From positions 10,342,501-10,406,500 of the forward strand of contig NC_084669.1 of assembly GCF_028389875.1 (NCBI RefSeq): 64,000 bases of DNA, written 5' to 3'. Under the pieces are notes generated by a model that saw only the letters and a program-made list of their open reading frames with translations, was not told the origin of the DNA and did not search any database. Numbering within the stretch: position 1 is the first letter of the stretch; the number at the start of each line of letters is the position of its first letter. Below are positions 1-12,500 of this stretch, piece after piece. This DNA is from Rhea pennata (taxonomy: Eukaryota; Chordata; Aves; Rheiformes; Rheidae). Position numbers and translations under genes: made by a program.

Positions 1-165
1 TCCGAAGCCAAGTCGCTCGATCCCCACAGAAACGCGTGTGCTTGATGTGGCTCGCCCGTACTCCTCACGAGCCGGAGGGAAACGGGACAGAGAGCAGCAA
101 CGTTGTATTTTGAAGGCCGTAACTTACGCTCGAGCGTGATTTTACATGTGGGGAGTACACGAGCA
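1..165. other. CpG-dense edge, unidentified
   Basis: There are 16 CpG dinucleotides in the first 165 bases at only moderate G+C, far above the surrounding sequence. It includes GTCGCTCGA, AACGCG and ACGCTCGAGCG. No ORF or recognisable repeat was identified, and the block is cut by the window edge. It may be a regulatory CpG cluster downstream of VTI1A or a fragment of an undescribed repeat. Confidence 0.4.
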
Positions 166-1092
166 TGCAAAGCAGGCAGGGGGAAGTTATTAACAGGTTA
201 GCATGAGAAACATAGCAATGTCAGGCTCATCAGAAGTGAAGATAAAGGCTTTGCGTGGCAGTCTTTCTCTCCCTCATTCCCATCCGAACGGATGTATCTG
301 ATGTGACACTATGCCCTAGATTTATACTGGGATAAGGAAAACTGGCTTCCTTTCAGCTTTTTGCTGATTCCAGCAGGTGGCTAGATAGAGGGCAAAACCT
401 AGTCAGAGGTCACTGTTAAGATCAGTAGTCATGAATCAGTCCCCATGATAGTTAAATTATTGAGGCAACACTGAGAATGTCTAGGCAACAGCCAGAGCTT
501 AAGATTTGCTTCTTGTCAGTTTTCTGCTTTACAGAATATGCATCTCCTAATTTGCTTGGGATAAATACCTTCTAATACTGGCAGGTTTCTTCCTAATTTG
601 CCTGAACTCAGCCCTGTGCCATCACTTGAAGCTAATGGCCAGTTCTGTTTACACAGCTCTAAGTGCTTCATTTGAATGCACGTTGTAACCAAAGGTCAGC
701 CAGCCTCCACGCTATACGCTGAACATTCAAAGCTTTCTGTGTTGGAGAGCCACATGATATATGCCACATACCTCACAAAAATGGAAGGAGAGGGTGCCAG
801 AGTGGAGACTTGCAGGTGGCGAGGTCAGTCCTGTTCCCAGTGGCCATGCAGGGCTCTCTGGGGTGAGCCGCTGCCCTCTGAACACAACGACGGACAGAGC
901 AGCACCTCCCCAGACCATGCGTTTGGATTACCCAGGAACTTCTGCACCTACAGTCATTGATTTCAGGAGGGCCTGGCACAGAAAACCCTTTTGAACTAGT
1001 TGCGAGTTGCCTGAAACTCAAAAACCATTGCTGGTCCCATTTGCCTCTGTTTCAATGAGTATCATTTGTCTTTTGGATCCTTTCATCTTAAA
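166..1092. other. Downstream flank of VTI1A, no feature seen
   Basis: This is mixed-composition non-coding sequence. Overlapping 60-95-codon ORFs on both strands at 676-1021 come from a locally G+C-richer patch, and none resembles a known protein. Confidence 0.5.
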
Positions 1093-2701
1093 TTTATTGC
1101 CACGTTTAGAAGTCTTTTCTGTGGCATCAGTATCATAATCATAGAATAATCATAGAATGGTAGAGGTTGGAAGGGATCTCTGGAGATCATCTAGTCCAAC
1201 ACTCAGTGTAGCCCATACAGGGATTGAACCCACGACCTTGGCATTAGCAGCACCACTCTCTAACCAACTGAGCTTAAGTTATTTGTTTCCATGCAGAGAA
1301 GATAAGGGACATGGCCAAAGGCAACTCCCAGCTCCGTGTGCACAGCTAGCCCAGCAAGCCAGCAGAGGCTACAGGGATGCTGAAGCCCCTAAAGCTCTAA
1401 AGCACACAGGAGAAGTAGGTGCTCAATTTCTACCTACTTTTGAAGGAGTTTGGAAGCCATCTCTTTTTTGCTTCTTTGAACATCATCCAAAAAAAAGTTT
1501 TATGGCTTACATTTCAGTTGAATTACTTCACCAGATCACCATAAAATGACCTTTGCTGGAGTAATAAGCTTAATTATAAGCTAAATGACCTAGACATGTC
1601 TACAGGAGAGGCATAGCCAACAGGAAAAGAGAAACACATCTCATTTACATAGAAGCATTCTAGTAGATGAAATTCAATACATTATATCAGTTAAAAGCGT
1701 GCATAAATTAATATTTTTACAGTTTCTCTTTAAAAAGGTTAATGTCACATCTTAATATAATTCATTAAAAATATTTTCAACATGTGATCTCAACATATTC
1801 AGGCCAACATTGAAAATCTAAATATTTTTGCTTAATGTACTGTAATCATATGTATTGTCATTGAACTGTGACTTAGGCTCTCTTTTCAATCAGCAAAGAA
1901 TATGTAAGTATCTTTATACATCTTTAATAAAGGCCTACTGTTTACATTTATCAGAACGTATATCAACACTGGAAGATTTGAAATAGATTCAACAGATGGG
2001 CTGTGGTCGCAATTATATTTTGGGTAAGCAATGCAAGTATCATTATCATGATCCTGTTTTGAGTAAGCAGAAAAAAATATTAATGAAATTAAAAGTGTTA
2101 AATAGAATGCTGGATTCACATCAGATAGGAAACATCATCTTAAGATTCCTCTCTTTTAAAAACTAACTACTGCTCTTAGCCAGGTTACATCTATTACAAT
2201 GATTCATGATTGGGAGTTAGTCACAGGAGACAGGTTCACTTTCTACATCATTTGGTCTCTGCTTTACTTATGTTCTCTATCACAGAAGGTCAGGAACTGC
2301 TTGATATTCACACACCCTGCATAGCACAAGAAAAGTGCAAAGACCCCTCTTCCTTCTCTAAACTCTTGCAACTTACATACTAATCGTCTGGGATAGAGCT
2401 CAACACACATCAAGTCTGCTAAGTTATGTCTTTTTATACTGGAGCAAGCGCTCCCCTTCCCCCCAAAAATATTAAGATTCCAAAAACACAGAGATAAAGA
2501 CAAAAAGTGTAAGAAAAATAATCAACTCCACATGCCAACTATGCCATCAATAATACAAAATAATTTACACCACTTGCACCTGAGTTGAATAGTGGAAAAG
2601 AGAGGGAGACTCTGTCAGTGCAAGAGAATGATGCATGTGACCACTTTGTCTTAATTACTCAGAACAAGCAGTTTGTTGCTGTTTAGTGAAGAACAAAGAT
2701 A
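1093..2701 (-). other. VTI1A: Probable VTI1A 3'UTR (end not certain)
   Basis: After the stop codon the minus strand has no further exon-like sequence. Two polyadenylation signals are possible: ATTAAA at 1928-1923, giving a UTR of about 0.8 kb, and canonical AATAAA at 1098-1093, giving about 1.6 kb. Neither has a clear GU-rich downstream element. With the distal signal, the SINE at 1135-1276 would be transcribed in sense at the end of the UTR. The small ORFs here are short and unrelated to known proteins. RNA-seq or 3'-end reads would settle the end. Confidence 0.4.
1135..1276 (-). mobile_element. tRNA-Ile-headed, CR1-tailed SINE (TguSINE1-like)
   Basis: Read on the minus strand, the head matches tRNA-Ile: AAGCTCAGTTGGTTAGAG (A box), then CCAAGGTC and GTGGGTTCAATCCC (intact B box). 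It ends GGGCTA, close to the tRNA acceptor end. This is followed by the avian CR1 3' tail GTTGGACTAGATGATCTCC, then CCCTTCCAACC and an ATTCTATGATT-type 3' repeat. The fusion is the known structure of passerine TguSINE1, mobilised by CR1 reverse transcriptase. The first bases of the tRNA head are missing or altered, and the anticodon-loop region is rearranged to TGCTAAT. I cannot see clear target-site duplications; CR1-type insertions often lack them. The good preservation suggests a fairly young copy. Confidence 0.85.
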
Positions 2702-2795
2702 TCAGTGTCCCCTGACAGAAAAATAAATAGCCATCAGGATGGTGAAGATGATGATGACTGCCAGGACAACAATCAAGATCCGGTTTTGGATGATC
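2702..2795 (-). CDS. VTI1A: VTI1A terminal coding exon (C-terminal membrane anchor and stop)
   Basis: VTI1A is a Qb-SNARE of the trans-Golgi network and endosomes. It works with syntaxin-16, syntaxin-6 and VAMP4 in endosome-to-Golgi retrograde fusion. Read on the minus strand, the exon starts at 2795 just after a TTTTTTTCAG acceptor. Its first base completes a split codon (Arg in known VTI1A), and 30 further codons precede TGA at 2704-2702. The peptide begins IIQNRIL, continues as about 20 hydrophobic residues ending FTILMAIYF, and ends FSVRGH. By memory, human VTI1A ends in a same-length segment with about 21 of 30 identical residues, sharing IIQNRIL, TILMAI and FSVR. The split-codon phase and exon length also fit. 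VTI1B has a different tail. The Habc domain and SNARE motif are encoded upstream, outside the window. I see no frame damage. A retrocopy is unlikely because the acceptor and intron sequence are intact. Confidence 0.92.
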
Positions 2796-2832
2796 CTGAA
2801 AAAAAGCAGAAGAGAAAAAAAATGCAGTGAAA
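2796..2832 (-). promoter_or_regulatory. VTI1A: 3' splice site of the VTI1A terminal exon
   Basis: On the minus strand the bases before the exon are almost pure pyrimidine over about 30 nt, with two T-rich runs split by TCTTCTG, ending CAG at 2798-2796. No AG dinucleotide interrupts the tract. This is a textbook strong acceptor and fixes the exon start at 2795. A branch point could lie in the TTTTCACTGC stretch just upstream, but that is a guess. Confidence 0.88.
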
Positions 2833-3043
2833 ACAGCAGGATATTTATAAAACAATAAAAAGAGGCATTCACATAAATGTCTTGGAGAGAAGATATATGC
2901 CCACAAGCTTACAGCTTCCTATATCATTCTGCATATCTTGGGCTGTTTTTCAATTCTTTCAATTTCCAGTGTTTCCAAATATTTCTTTATGCAGCTATTA
3001 GATCCAATTTTTGCTTTTAGGAAAGAATTATACTTTTCCTAAT

Positions 3044-3061
3044 TACACACACACACATATA
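3044..3061. repeat. (CA)n microsatellite
   Basis: A short run of CA units grades into ATAT. It is a simple intronic repeat. Confidence 0.75.
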
Positions 3062-3789
3062 TTAGAATAATTGAAATCTATCACATTACAACTAATTATT
3101 TACTTTCTAAGCCAAATTAAATAATTAGACTTCAGTTGATGCAATCCAAGGAATGTATGGTGGTCTCAAATAGTAAACACAATTATATTTTTAAGCCATT
3201 CTGAAATCTTCACAGCTTTTTTAATCTGAACAGAAAAAGGTATTAATTTTCAAGGGATTTTACTATTAAGGTACAAGATTCCAAGGAAACATATGTCAAT
3301 GAGATACTTACTTGTACTAAAATACCAAGGGAAAAGTATAAAAGATAGTTATGAAGAAAAGGATGATATAAAGAAGCAAGTGTCAAACTGTGAAGCTTAT
3401 GTTGTAAAAGCCTCTCCTGCCTCTGTAGCATACCTTCACTTATGGTAATAGGGAAATATTACGTTTACTATGTAGTATAAAAAAATGGAAATCAGTAATA
3501 ATAAAAAGATGCCAGGAGTAGAAACTCCTAATATTGTTCAATCATTTGTTGAGAGCAATCCTTGCTTCTAAAATCAGATACCATATCAGATTTTGCTTGA
3601 AATTAACAGATCAGTTAAAATGGCTAAATCAATAAACACTATGATTTGCTGCATTTTCCAGAAAGATTCTGGACTGTAGGAATTCACCATTTCCATTCCC
3701 GTAGAAGGGAAACAATATTCTCATCAGCTCTTCCTGATGCAGGAAATTTTGCAAAACATATTTGTCAGTAAGGCACAACAGCAGAATTA

Positions 3790-3812
3790 AAGAGATACAG
3801 CAAAAACAAAAA
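3790..3812. repeat. (AAAAAC)n microsatellite
   Basis: Three tandem AAAAAC units lie in A-rich sequence. Confidence 0.7.
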
Positions 3813-4143
3813 CAAAAACAACCCCCTAAACCCTCAAAACTACCTAATGAAAACTCAGCGAAAGCACCCTTAGTTATTTTTATTCTGATTTTATTTTCTT
3901 CTCATGTTTCTGAAAAACAAAAAACAAAACAATAAAGAAACCAGAGCCCCCACCGACCAAACAAAGATAAAAAGAGGTAAAACTATGTCTAGTGAAATGT
4001 CAAACCAAGTACAAACTTGAAGACAGGGAACGTAATGTGTTAAACTGAACATATTTCATACAGTAAATGAGGGAGGGAAAAAAAAAACCCTCCAGAGAGC
4101 AGAGGGGAGTTTTCCTTGGTAAATGTTTTTCATTTGGATGTGG

Positions 4144-4192
4144 GTGTGTGTATATATATATATATGTGTGTGTATATATATATATATATATA
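4144..4192. repeat. (TG)n/(TA)n compound microsatellite
   Basis: Alternating purine-pyrimidine sequence runs for about 49 bases as TG-TA-TG-TA blocks. Such tracts can adopt Z-DNA or cruciform structures and are usually length-polymorphic. Confidence 0.9.
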
Positions 4193-4633
4193 AATTACAT
4201 TGTAAAGTGTAAAGAAAAATGCAGTTTTAACTAACTCTAGCTCTCTCCTCACTTACCCCCAACCTAAAGAAAAAGAAGTAAGTGGATGGATGAAAACTGT
4301 CACATCAGACAGACCCCCTCCCCTGTGACACTCTAAAAGGACTAGCTCTCTATCCTCCTGACAGGTTACAAAATGATCACATTTGCTGACACGTCTTCCG
4401 CAAAACTGCTTTAGTGTTTGTGTCCACTTTCCTAGCAGGAGATGAATGGGCTGCTTTGTCCTCATTTATCACTTAAAGCTGAACTAAGATCTGTCTCGTT
4501 TATTTTTCCCTTCCTCACTAGAAAGGCTCAACCACCGCATTAATTCTTTTGCGATGACAGCTAATTCAAACTTAACAGGCAATATTTACTCTGCCAAAAG
4601 GATGAGGAGGAGAGAGGGATGTTTCTCACTCTT

Positions 4634-4686
4634 AAAAAAAAAAGAAAGAAAAAGAAAAAGAAAAAAAAAAGAAAGAAAAAGAAAAA
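4634..4686. repeat. GAAA/GAAAAA purine tract
   Basis: This is an uninterrupted 53-base purine run made of A10, GAAA and GAAAAA units on the plus strand. It is a simple low-complexity repeat. Confidence 0.9.
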
Positions 4687-4689
4687 GTG

Positions 4690-6239
4690 TAACAGGCTAA
4701 AAAATAAGGCTAATTAAGGGGTTTTGGTTCTGGCTGGTTTGCACTGCAATTTAACACCTGAACTTACAAGCTTCTCTTTTGTGGCGGGGTGCGACATTCT
4801 CTGCCAAACACCCGATAAACGATTTGCCCAAGCAACTGCATGAAAACTACAATATATATTTACTCACTCACCCTCATCACTCCTGAAAAGACACTCAACA
4901 AAATTGAAACTCAGCAGTGAAATAGATTAAAAGCATGAAAACTCTTAAAACATTCAGCCTTAAGTAATACACAGTGCAGCTGGCTTGACAACCATTTTAT
5001 TTGTGGGATGTGGGCCCCAAGGCATCCATAATGCTAATTTACAAAGGATTAACTGTGAGTGAAACTCCCTTAATCTAGCACATAGTTAGGCAAAGGCATA
5101 CATAACATACAGAGTGTTTAAATCAATCCCTCCTATCTCTGGCCCAGTGAAAAAGCATTTCATCAGCTGAGCTTTAAATTTGTTGAAGAATTAAAAAATA
5201 AAGCCAATCTTCCTAATGCCTTATTTTTAATATTCTGTCAGTACACACCTGATCGCAAGATTATTTAATCAGTGTCCATGTCTCTAAAATCCTCGTCAAG
5301 AGAACATTGAGCAAGGCATGCTGCCACCTGTATCTGCTAATTGAAGGTTCACTTAGAGTGCAAATCTAGGAAATACATATCAAAGTTCAATTTCTAGGAA
5401 TCTGAATTAGTCTGCGCAGTGCAGCAAAAGAATATCATATTAAAAGGAACAAATTAATCATGAAATAGGATGGATGTTATCAACAGACTCCTACACTGAA
5501 GTATTATACACTTTTAATATTCAAGCCCACAGTTAAAGATTAATTTTATATCTTTAAAAAAAGAATAACATCGACTTCTACTGTTTTACTTCTAAGCGTG
5601 TAAAATTATACTAACTGCAAACTGTCAGGAGGACGAGGCTAGAAGGAAAAGAGCAGAGCTGTTTGGTAGCAGCAGGACTATCTTGCGAAGGATTTAGTGA
5701 ATGGTGCATGTTGAAGTCTGACTCTAGTAGCTGCCGCTCAGACAGCGAATACAAGTTCTGCCTGTTAGCTGTTTCAGATCTCAAAGTCAATAGGCAAGGG
5801 CAACCCTTCAGAGTAGAAAAAAAATCAAGAGGAAAGGGGGTTTTGAGCGATACAGCACAGTCAAGCCAGCTCACAGTGGTAGAACAATGGTTGGCATTGG
5901 CAGGACCCATCTGTGGAGAGGCCTATAGTGCTGTCACAGCCAGACACTGCCAGTGGGTATTGCTCTAGGCAAAGCATCAAGGAATGTAAAGTGGGGGAGG
6001 GAGTGATAATACCAAAGGAGAAGAAAATGGGGCCTAATATTCACTACAAAAAAATCCCAAAGGCTAATATGTTCACAAGAAGCAGATGATACTTTTTTTT
6101 TTAAAATCTTTATTACACCTTAAATTCAACAAAATCTGGTGAATGAGGAAGCCCAGATTCTTCTTTGAAAATGCAAAGCATGTTTACAGGGTAAATAATT
6201 CAAGGAAGAATATATACTTGAAAGTTGAAAGAAGACACC
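4690..6239. other. A+T-rich intron, no gene seen
   Basis: The stretch holds many TAAT and TTAAT cores, and 5200-5400 has the even, low-repeat look of conserved non-coding DNA. Overlapping ORFs of about 100 codons on both strands at 5611-5968 are not protein-like. Confidence 0.4.
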
Positions 6240-6540
6240 CATTGAAACATCCATGGCTAAAATGCCTGAAGGCAAAAACTTGTGCATTTGCATGCTGCAT
6301 TTTATTAAGTTAGCACACTGTAGCTTTAAAAGAATGCATGGCCAAATTAAGAGGAATGTGTGACTGAAACATCAAGGATTCCTCAAGTTTACATTATGAA
6401 TCACAGTGCTGTTGATACGAGATGAATTAACCATTTAGTCGATGCAGCTTGTGCACTGAATTCACACCAAGTGCTGCTAGAGCCTGGCGTGTTGGAGCTC
6501 ATTAACAGCCGATGTCTACTGTTCCATTCATACTTGAAAC
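6240..6540. promoter_or_regulatory. Candidate conserved enhancer-like block
   Basis: This unique, low-repeat, balanced-composition sequence contains an exact POU octamer ATTTGCAT at 6286-6293 followed by GCTGCATTTTATTAAG, plus further homeodomain-type cores (ATTAA) and a TCF/LEF-like ACATCAAGGA. The texture is typical of vertebrate developmental non-coding elements, but conservation cannot be tested here. Confidence 0.3.
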
Positions 6541-9500
6541 TGTAAGAGTACAAGGGCTCCTTCTACTTTTAGTTAGAAGAGACTAAAAATTTATGCTTTA
6601 AAACTAAGTTCCATCTAGTTTATCATGGATAGCAGCCCAAAACATTTGCGTGCAAAACCACAGAGAAACAGCAACTAAAGCAGATGCAAGGGTAACATAA
6701 AATGACACGTGGGAAGAGCATGCTGGATGAACTTGCCAGGTTATTAGCACATGAAGTACATCCTACTCCTGTTGAGTTTCCTTCTGCTCCTCCTTTCTAA
6801 ATGCCTAACCCTTCTGGTTTCTGCTCACTGTGCCTAACCGCCGACTAGGCAGCGTACTGGAGGCTCCCTCGGGAACCAGTGCAACTTTATTCTGTCAGCT
6901 GATGAACAACATGCTCATCATGTTGCTTCTCAACCTAAGGGTTGAGGAGATCACCTCACTGTTGCACCCAGTAACCACTGCTTTGGAGAACAAGTCCCAT
7001 TTCCTAATGGTCATGTCTCTGGCATATCAGTTCCACACTCCTGCCACAGCAGAAATTGTGCTGCTTTTCCAGATTTCAGAAAAACAAAAAGATTCTCTCC
7101 TCTCCGTAGCTTCACATGCACACAATGGGTCTAACTCTGTTTGTGACACATTTAGATCTGATCCGTATAAACACAAAGCAGTTCCCGAATAAGCTATTGC
7201 AAACCTTACATTAAGGATGCCAACCGTGTTTAAACCTTTTTTCAAAACTGCATTCATTAGCAGGGGAGTGCACGACATCTATATCGGTTCAGCCTGATGT
7301 CTTGCACATGTCTTAGTGCCTGATTGACCAGCATTGAATAATGATGCCTTGCCATTAAGCACTGATGGTACAATAACAATTGTCATGAAAATTAGCAATC
7401 ACAGTAACATGTTAACAAAATATGGGATACAAATGAACCAGTGCAGACTCTGGGTGCAAAAGAGTTTTGTGTGCTTAACTTGAAATAATGAAGACTACAA
7501 AACAAAATACTGCAAAAAATTTCCTACAGAAGCTCAACTCTGCCACTGATACAAATGAAAAAAAATACAAAGGGCTTTGGGGATCAGTTAGCCCACATTC
7601 ATCACAACACAAGGCTTTATTCTTAAAGAAAATGTCTTGAAAATTAGTGTCCTCAAGAACACAGACTGATTGATGACAGAGCACTGTCCAACAGTGTTTC
7701 ACTGTAATACATGTATTTAAAATTTAACTAGAAGTGATTCCTATCAGTTTACCAGGCAGAAAGGCTTCTTATTTATCTAAACAGTACATTTTAACTATTT
7801 GAATATTGGCTATTACACCTTTCGGTACCCTTTTATCCGTGATCTACAGTTTTTGCTAATATGCAAAAAACAGGTGCTTGCAAACAGTGGTAAGTGACTT
7901 TTAAGTGCCCAGTATTCATGTGCAAATCAGCAGATTCAAACGAACACAAAGTGTAGGTCTAGTCACATAGGCAAATACGTAACAGTCTAAACTGAGCACT
8001 GAATTTGAAGTAGTGTAGCTGTACTCCACACCTTCTGGAAGAGATATCCTTGTTACTATATTTAAGGACAACCGCATCACTGTGTATCAGGAGCTTTCAA
8101 ATTGAGACACTAGACAAGAGAATAAAATGGTAAGACTGTTAAAACAAAGCCTTAGCTACATGATGCTAAATCTCTAATTCCAGAGTATTTGGGGCTGCTT
8201 ATGTAACTATTTGTGTTTCCCGTTCTGAGCTTTAAGAACGCTTTTCCTAGATAAGAACAACTGAAAAGAAGTAGACGGGCTGTGGCAGAACATAAAGACA
8301 CGGCCAGCTCCTGAAATAACAGAGTAAGAGAGCCTTGTCCAGTAAAATTATAGCTGGTGGAAATATCTGACTTGAGACATTTTTCATTATTAACAACTGA
8401 AATTAAAAAAAACACAAATATCAATGAAAAGATATCAGCACAACCTGCAAAAAAGTCCCTCACCCTTTTCCAGTTGAACTTGGAAAAAATGAAGAATTTT
8501 TGAAAATACTCAAACTGTTTTCCTCCCCTAAAACCTCCAAACCCAAGGCTCCAAGTTCCCTATATTCTTGAAGCAAGAAGAACCAATTACACTGTAACTG
8601 ACATCATCTATTTAAACCTGAAATGGCCTTGGGAGGGTGGCAGAGAGGAAACAGGGCTCCTTGTGGCTTAACCCTAACTGGGCTCCACCTCTAGTCTATG
8701 GACAGGCCATTCCAAGCAGGAGCCCCTCTTATGTTCCCTGAAGTCCTCCCAGAAGGAGCCTCTTTTTCTCCCTAACTACCCACAGCATCAGGGGCTCTAG
8801 TTTCTTAGGTGTAAGTGCTTGTGAAGATCCATTAAAGGATTATATTTTTCTTATTGCTGAAAACTGAGCAGACAATGAGTTTAAGACTCAAATGTGCAGA
8901 AATGGAGAATGCAAAATCATGGCATATTTCTAGGTGAACAGCAGCTTTTTCTTGAAAGAGACAGGCCATACAAGGTGCCCAAGATACTGCTGACAGGGCT
9001 GAGGAGTTGTACAGAGATCCATCCTCTAGCTTTAGAGATCAGTCTTAAGGACTGAGGTCATCCAGTTGTAGTAACATGGACACCAATCTCTAGTTATAAT
9101 ATTGCACTAGTACCACATTGATGTGTTTCTACCTAGGCCTTGAATTAAAAATTGAGTCATGTAATAATAGGAGCCAGAAGGTAGTCATGCTAGTCAGCTT
9201 TAAACATCTAAATTGTATCTAGCTATTCTCTCTCAGTTCCCTGTGTATATAAGCTAGAGTCCTGCTCTGAATTGCCCCCCCCCCCCTTTTTTTTTCCTGG
9301 CCTTGTATGCATCCTAGGAGAACTAGTCAGTTAAGTTGCCTGGCTAAGTTTAGAGTCTACAGACTGGGTAGCAATGATATCCCTCCAAGTTTAAAGATGA
9401 GGCCCAAGAAAGAATGACAATTCTCCCAAGGCCAAATTCACTTAGTGAGACCTAACAAGGCAAAATCGTCCAGCAAAGACTTTAACATGTTGCAAAGGGG

Positions 9501-12500
9501 CTGTAATATCTCACTGATTAGAAATACTGCAGAGATGAAGCTCACCAATAAAGTGGAAGATGTTCCTCAATAATTAGTATCTTGATTCATCATCTCCTTT
9601 TAATGAGTACATATTTCTACATGAAATCCTGCCTGGAATTAATTCTAGTTCTTCTTTCACAAGAATTTGGGAGGAGATAGGAAAGACAGTGAAACATCTC
9701 CCTGAGATGAATACCTGAAACACAGTGTGCTTCCTTGGCTCAAGGAACTATACTATTACCTTTCTGTGTCAACTTTGCCATTCTTACCATCAAGATTGAA
9801 AATTAAAAAAAAAAATTTTTATGGTATCTGATATTTGAGATACTTATCGAGATACCTAATTAGTAACAAGTTTGCAATACATTCCAAAGACAACAAAACT
9901 ATATAAACAGAACTGGAATTAAATGCTGTTTGGTGGCCATGAAGATCATGATTATCACAGCTCGCCTGGGTCCTGTCTCCAGAACTGGCAGTCTTCTCAG
10001 GAGGTTCATATACTGCATAAGGGATCACAGGAGTCTGGTGGAAGTGAGTGGCAGACAGCTTGGCTGAGTGGTCTGCGAAGGAAAGATACCTACAGGAATG
10101 ACTGGAAAACTGTGGCAAACTATAGAAAGCCTGAAAGAGGTTCCTCATGGACACTGGGCCCCAAGATAAAAAAACAATAGGGAAGGATACTGGATGTCTT
10201 TTACTGACTCAGATTTTATTCACTGCTTATTTTGAAAACATATAAGAAGGTATTTCTGAAGGATGAAAAACATCTTTCTGCTTATCAGAGACCCTGACGA
10301 GGAACGTTTCTCTGCACTTCCCTCAGCGGTGCAACTTCAGCTTTCTCCTTCTCCCTGTCCATGGTGGGAACAAATTAGATTATCACTGTCATTAGGACTA
10401 ACAGCGGGTGGCTTCCGGGGCCATGAAAACTCACCAACGAAAACTGGAGGGGTATTAATTCATTTCACGCAAAGCAGAGGCAACATCAGATCTCTTTGGC
10501 AACTGTAAATGAAGATCACGTGCACAGTGGCAACTGTGAGACGAAGGAGTCAAGGTTGCATTAATCTCCACCCAGCCTTTCTCAGGGTACTGAAGTATCA
10601 AGAAGAACAAATCATACATTTAGTCACCTGAGCATGACTAAGAACCATAGGCCTTTGGAAACATTATGAGCACTTTAGAGGAGCTCTGAGGGAGGGTGGA
10701 TATCCCAGCTGTCAGAATAATAGCATTCTTCAGCACAATGGCTGCATGTAGACTGGGTCTCCAAACAGTTAATAGCAAAAAAAAAAAGAAAAAAAAAATC
10801 TCTCTCCCCAACATTCAAAGCTAAAGTAATTATTTTTTCCAGAAGAATATATGCAAGCTATAAAATGACATAACATACATGATTGCACATTGGTTTTTGT
10901 GATATATATAGTTAAATGTACATTCTGCACAACATAAAGAAAACAAAAATGTGTTAAGTCTGCATTTTATTAAGTATCATAATCATTCAATGCCACTAAA
11001 ATACATATCTTAAATGGATGAAAGCTTCACTTTAATTAATGATTAATCCACAGCTTTTAGTTGTGATGAAGCTTGAGACTGGACATTACTTCACTTATAT
11101 TATTTTCTCCTTATCACACTATATTTGACTGGGCGTCTTTTTGTATGGTAAGTTTGCTACAATTGTCTTAACAATGTTGACCTCTTTTGTAAAAAACCTG
11201 AAGGCATCTGCAGCAATTGTTCCTGAAGATGTGCTATCCAAAATGTTACCATTTCATGGCACTTCTTGAATGATAGAATAGATTTTTTGGGGTATATATT
11301 CATTTTTTTTCAAATGGTATAAAAGAAAGGAAAACAATCATGGCTAAGGCCATTTGTGAGACGGCATTAAAAGAGCCTACTCTGAGACAGATAAAAATAA
11401 TGAGAATCTTTCTGTCAAGAAGGATTTAGAAAATATCACTAGCATTATTAAAATTTAATTTTTTACTGTGCTTTTTGGTTCCCCCTTTTCCAGTGATAAT
11501 GAGCAGGACTGCACACCTCCACATTGCTAGCACTTGTTTTGAGCAATAAATTCAGCCTTCCAGTCTGAAGACGTTTCAGACAACAATTTTGACTGCTATA
11601 GGCTTATTTTTCAACCTGTTCTGTGCTTTGCGTCTTCCTATAAAAACCAGTTCATAAGCTAATTTTCCACAAGGCCAGTGGAACAAATAAAAATCAATTT
11701 TTGCCCAACTGGTTCAGAGAAAACCTGGGAATAGTGAAGTCAGAACAGTGAAAAATAAAAAGAATCGATGTATTCACAAATGGTTTACCTGATAGAGAAC
11801 TATCAAATTAGTTGACAGGAGATACTTGCCACTATTAGAGTATTTTTTTTTCAGCATGTTACAGTATTTCTATTAGGGGAGCAGAAATGCCTCTACTTTG
11901 TTACGGCCTCAGACACCTTGGTTTAATAACCACACGGAGCCTCCATGCGCTGCATAGAACTACAGGGTACAAAGTCAAAGTGCAAGAGCACTTGCAGACC
12001 CTGCAACCAGAGGGACCTGCAAGCAGAAGCTGGGCTTAGAGTGGGTGTAAGTTTTCTTGATCTCATGGAAGAAGTGAAGATTCCTGTTTCAGTGAACATA
12101 GGGAGACATTTATGACCTCAGCCAACTCTGTCAAGAGGAATTTGGTCCATCAATAAAGGAAAAAAATGTAAAACACAAAACACTCTCCAGACTTCCCTCC
12201 CCGGTTAAAAGAAAAAAAAAATCAGGTGTACACATTAGTTTAATATCTCTTGGAAAGAAGCATTCACATTTCTCCAAAGAATCCAGTTCTTACATTCCAA
12301 CACTTTCAGTACAACGCAAAACACAGAGTTTAAGATACGTGGTCCCATCTGTTTTATAATCTTCTCTACAAGTTAGGCAAGTGTTTTTGAAACTGGGATA
12401 CTAGTTTCAAAGCTGATTCTGGGATGGGATTGTGGTTTATACCTGTCTATCTGCAGTCAGAAAAATACATACGAAAACCTGACTGAAGGACAGAATCTAC

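Noticed and set aside
1201..1276. Functional tRNA-Ile gene on the minus strand
   Set aside because: The head lacks its first bases and a paired acceptor stem, has an altered anticodon loop, and runs straight into a CR1 tail. It is a SINE head.
2655..2906. 83-codon minus-strand ORF overlapping the VTI1A exon
   Set aside because: It is in a different frame from the VTI1A tail and crosses the splice acceptor, so it is a shadow ORF.
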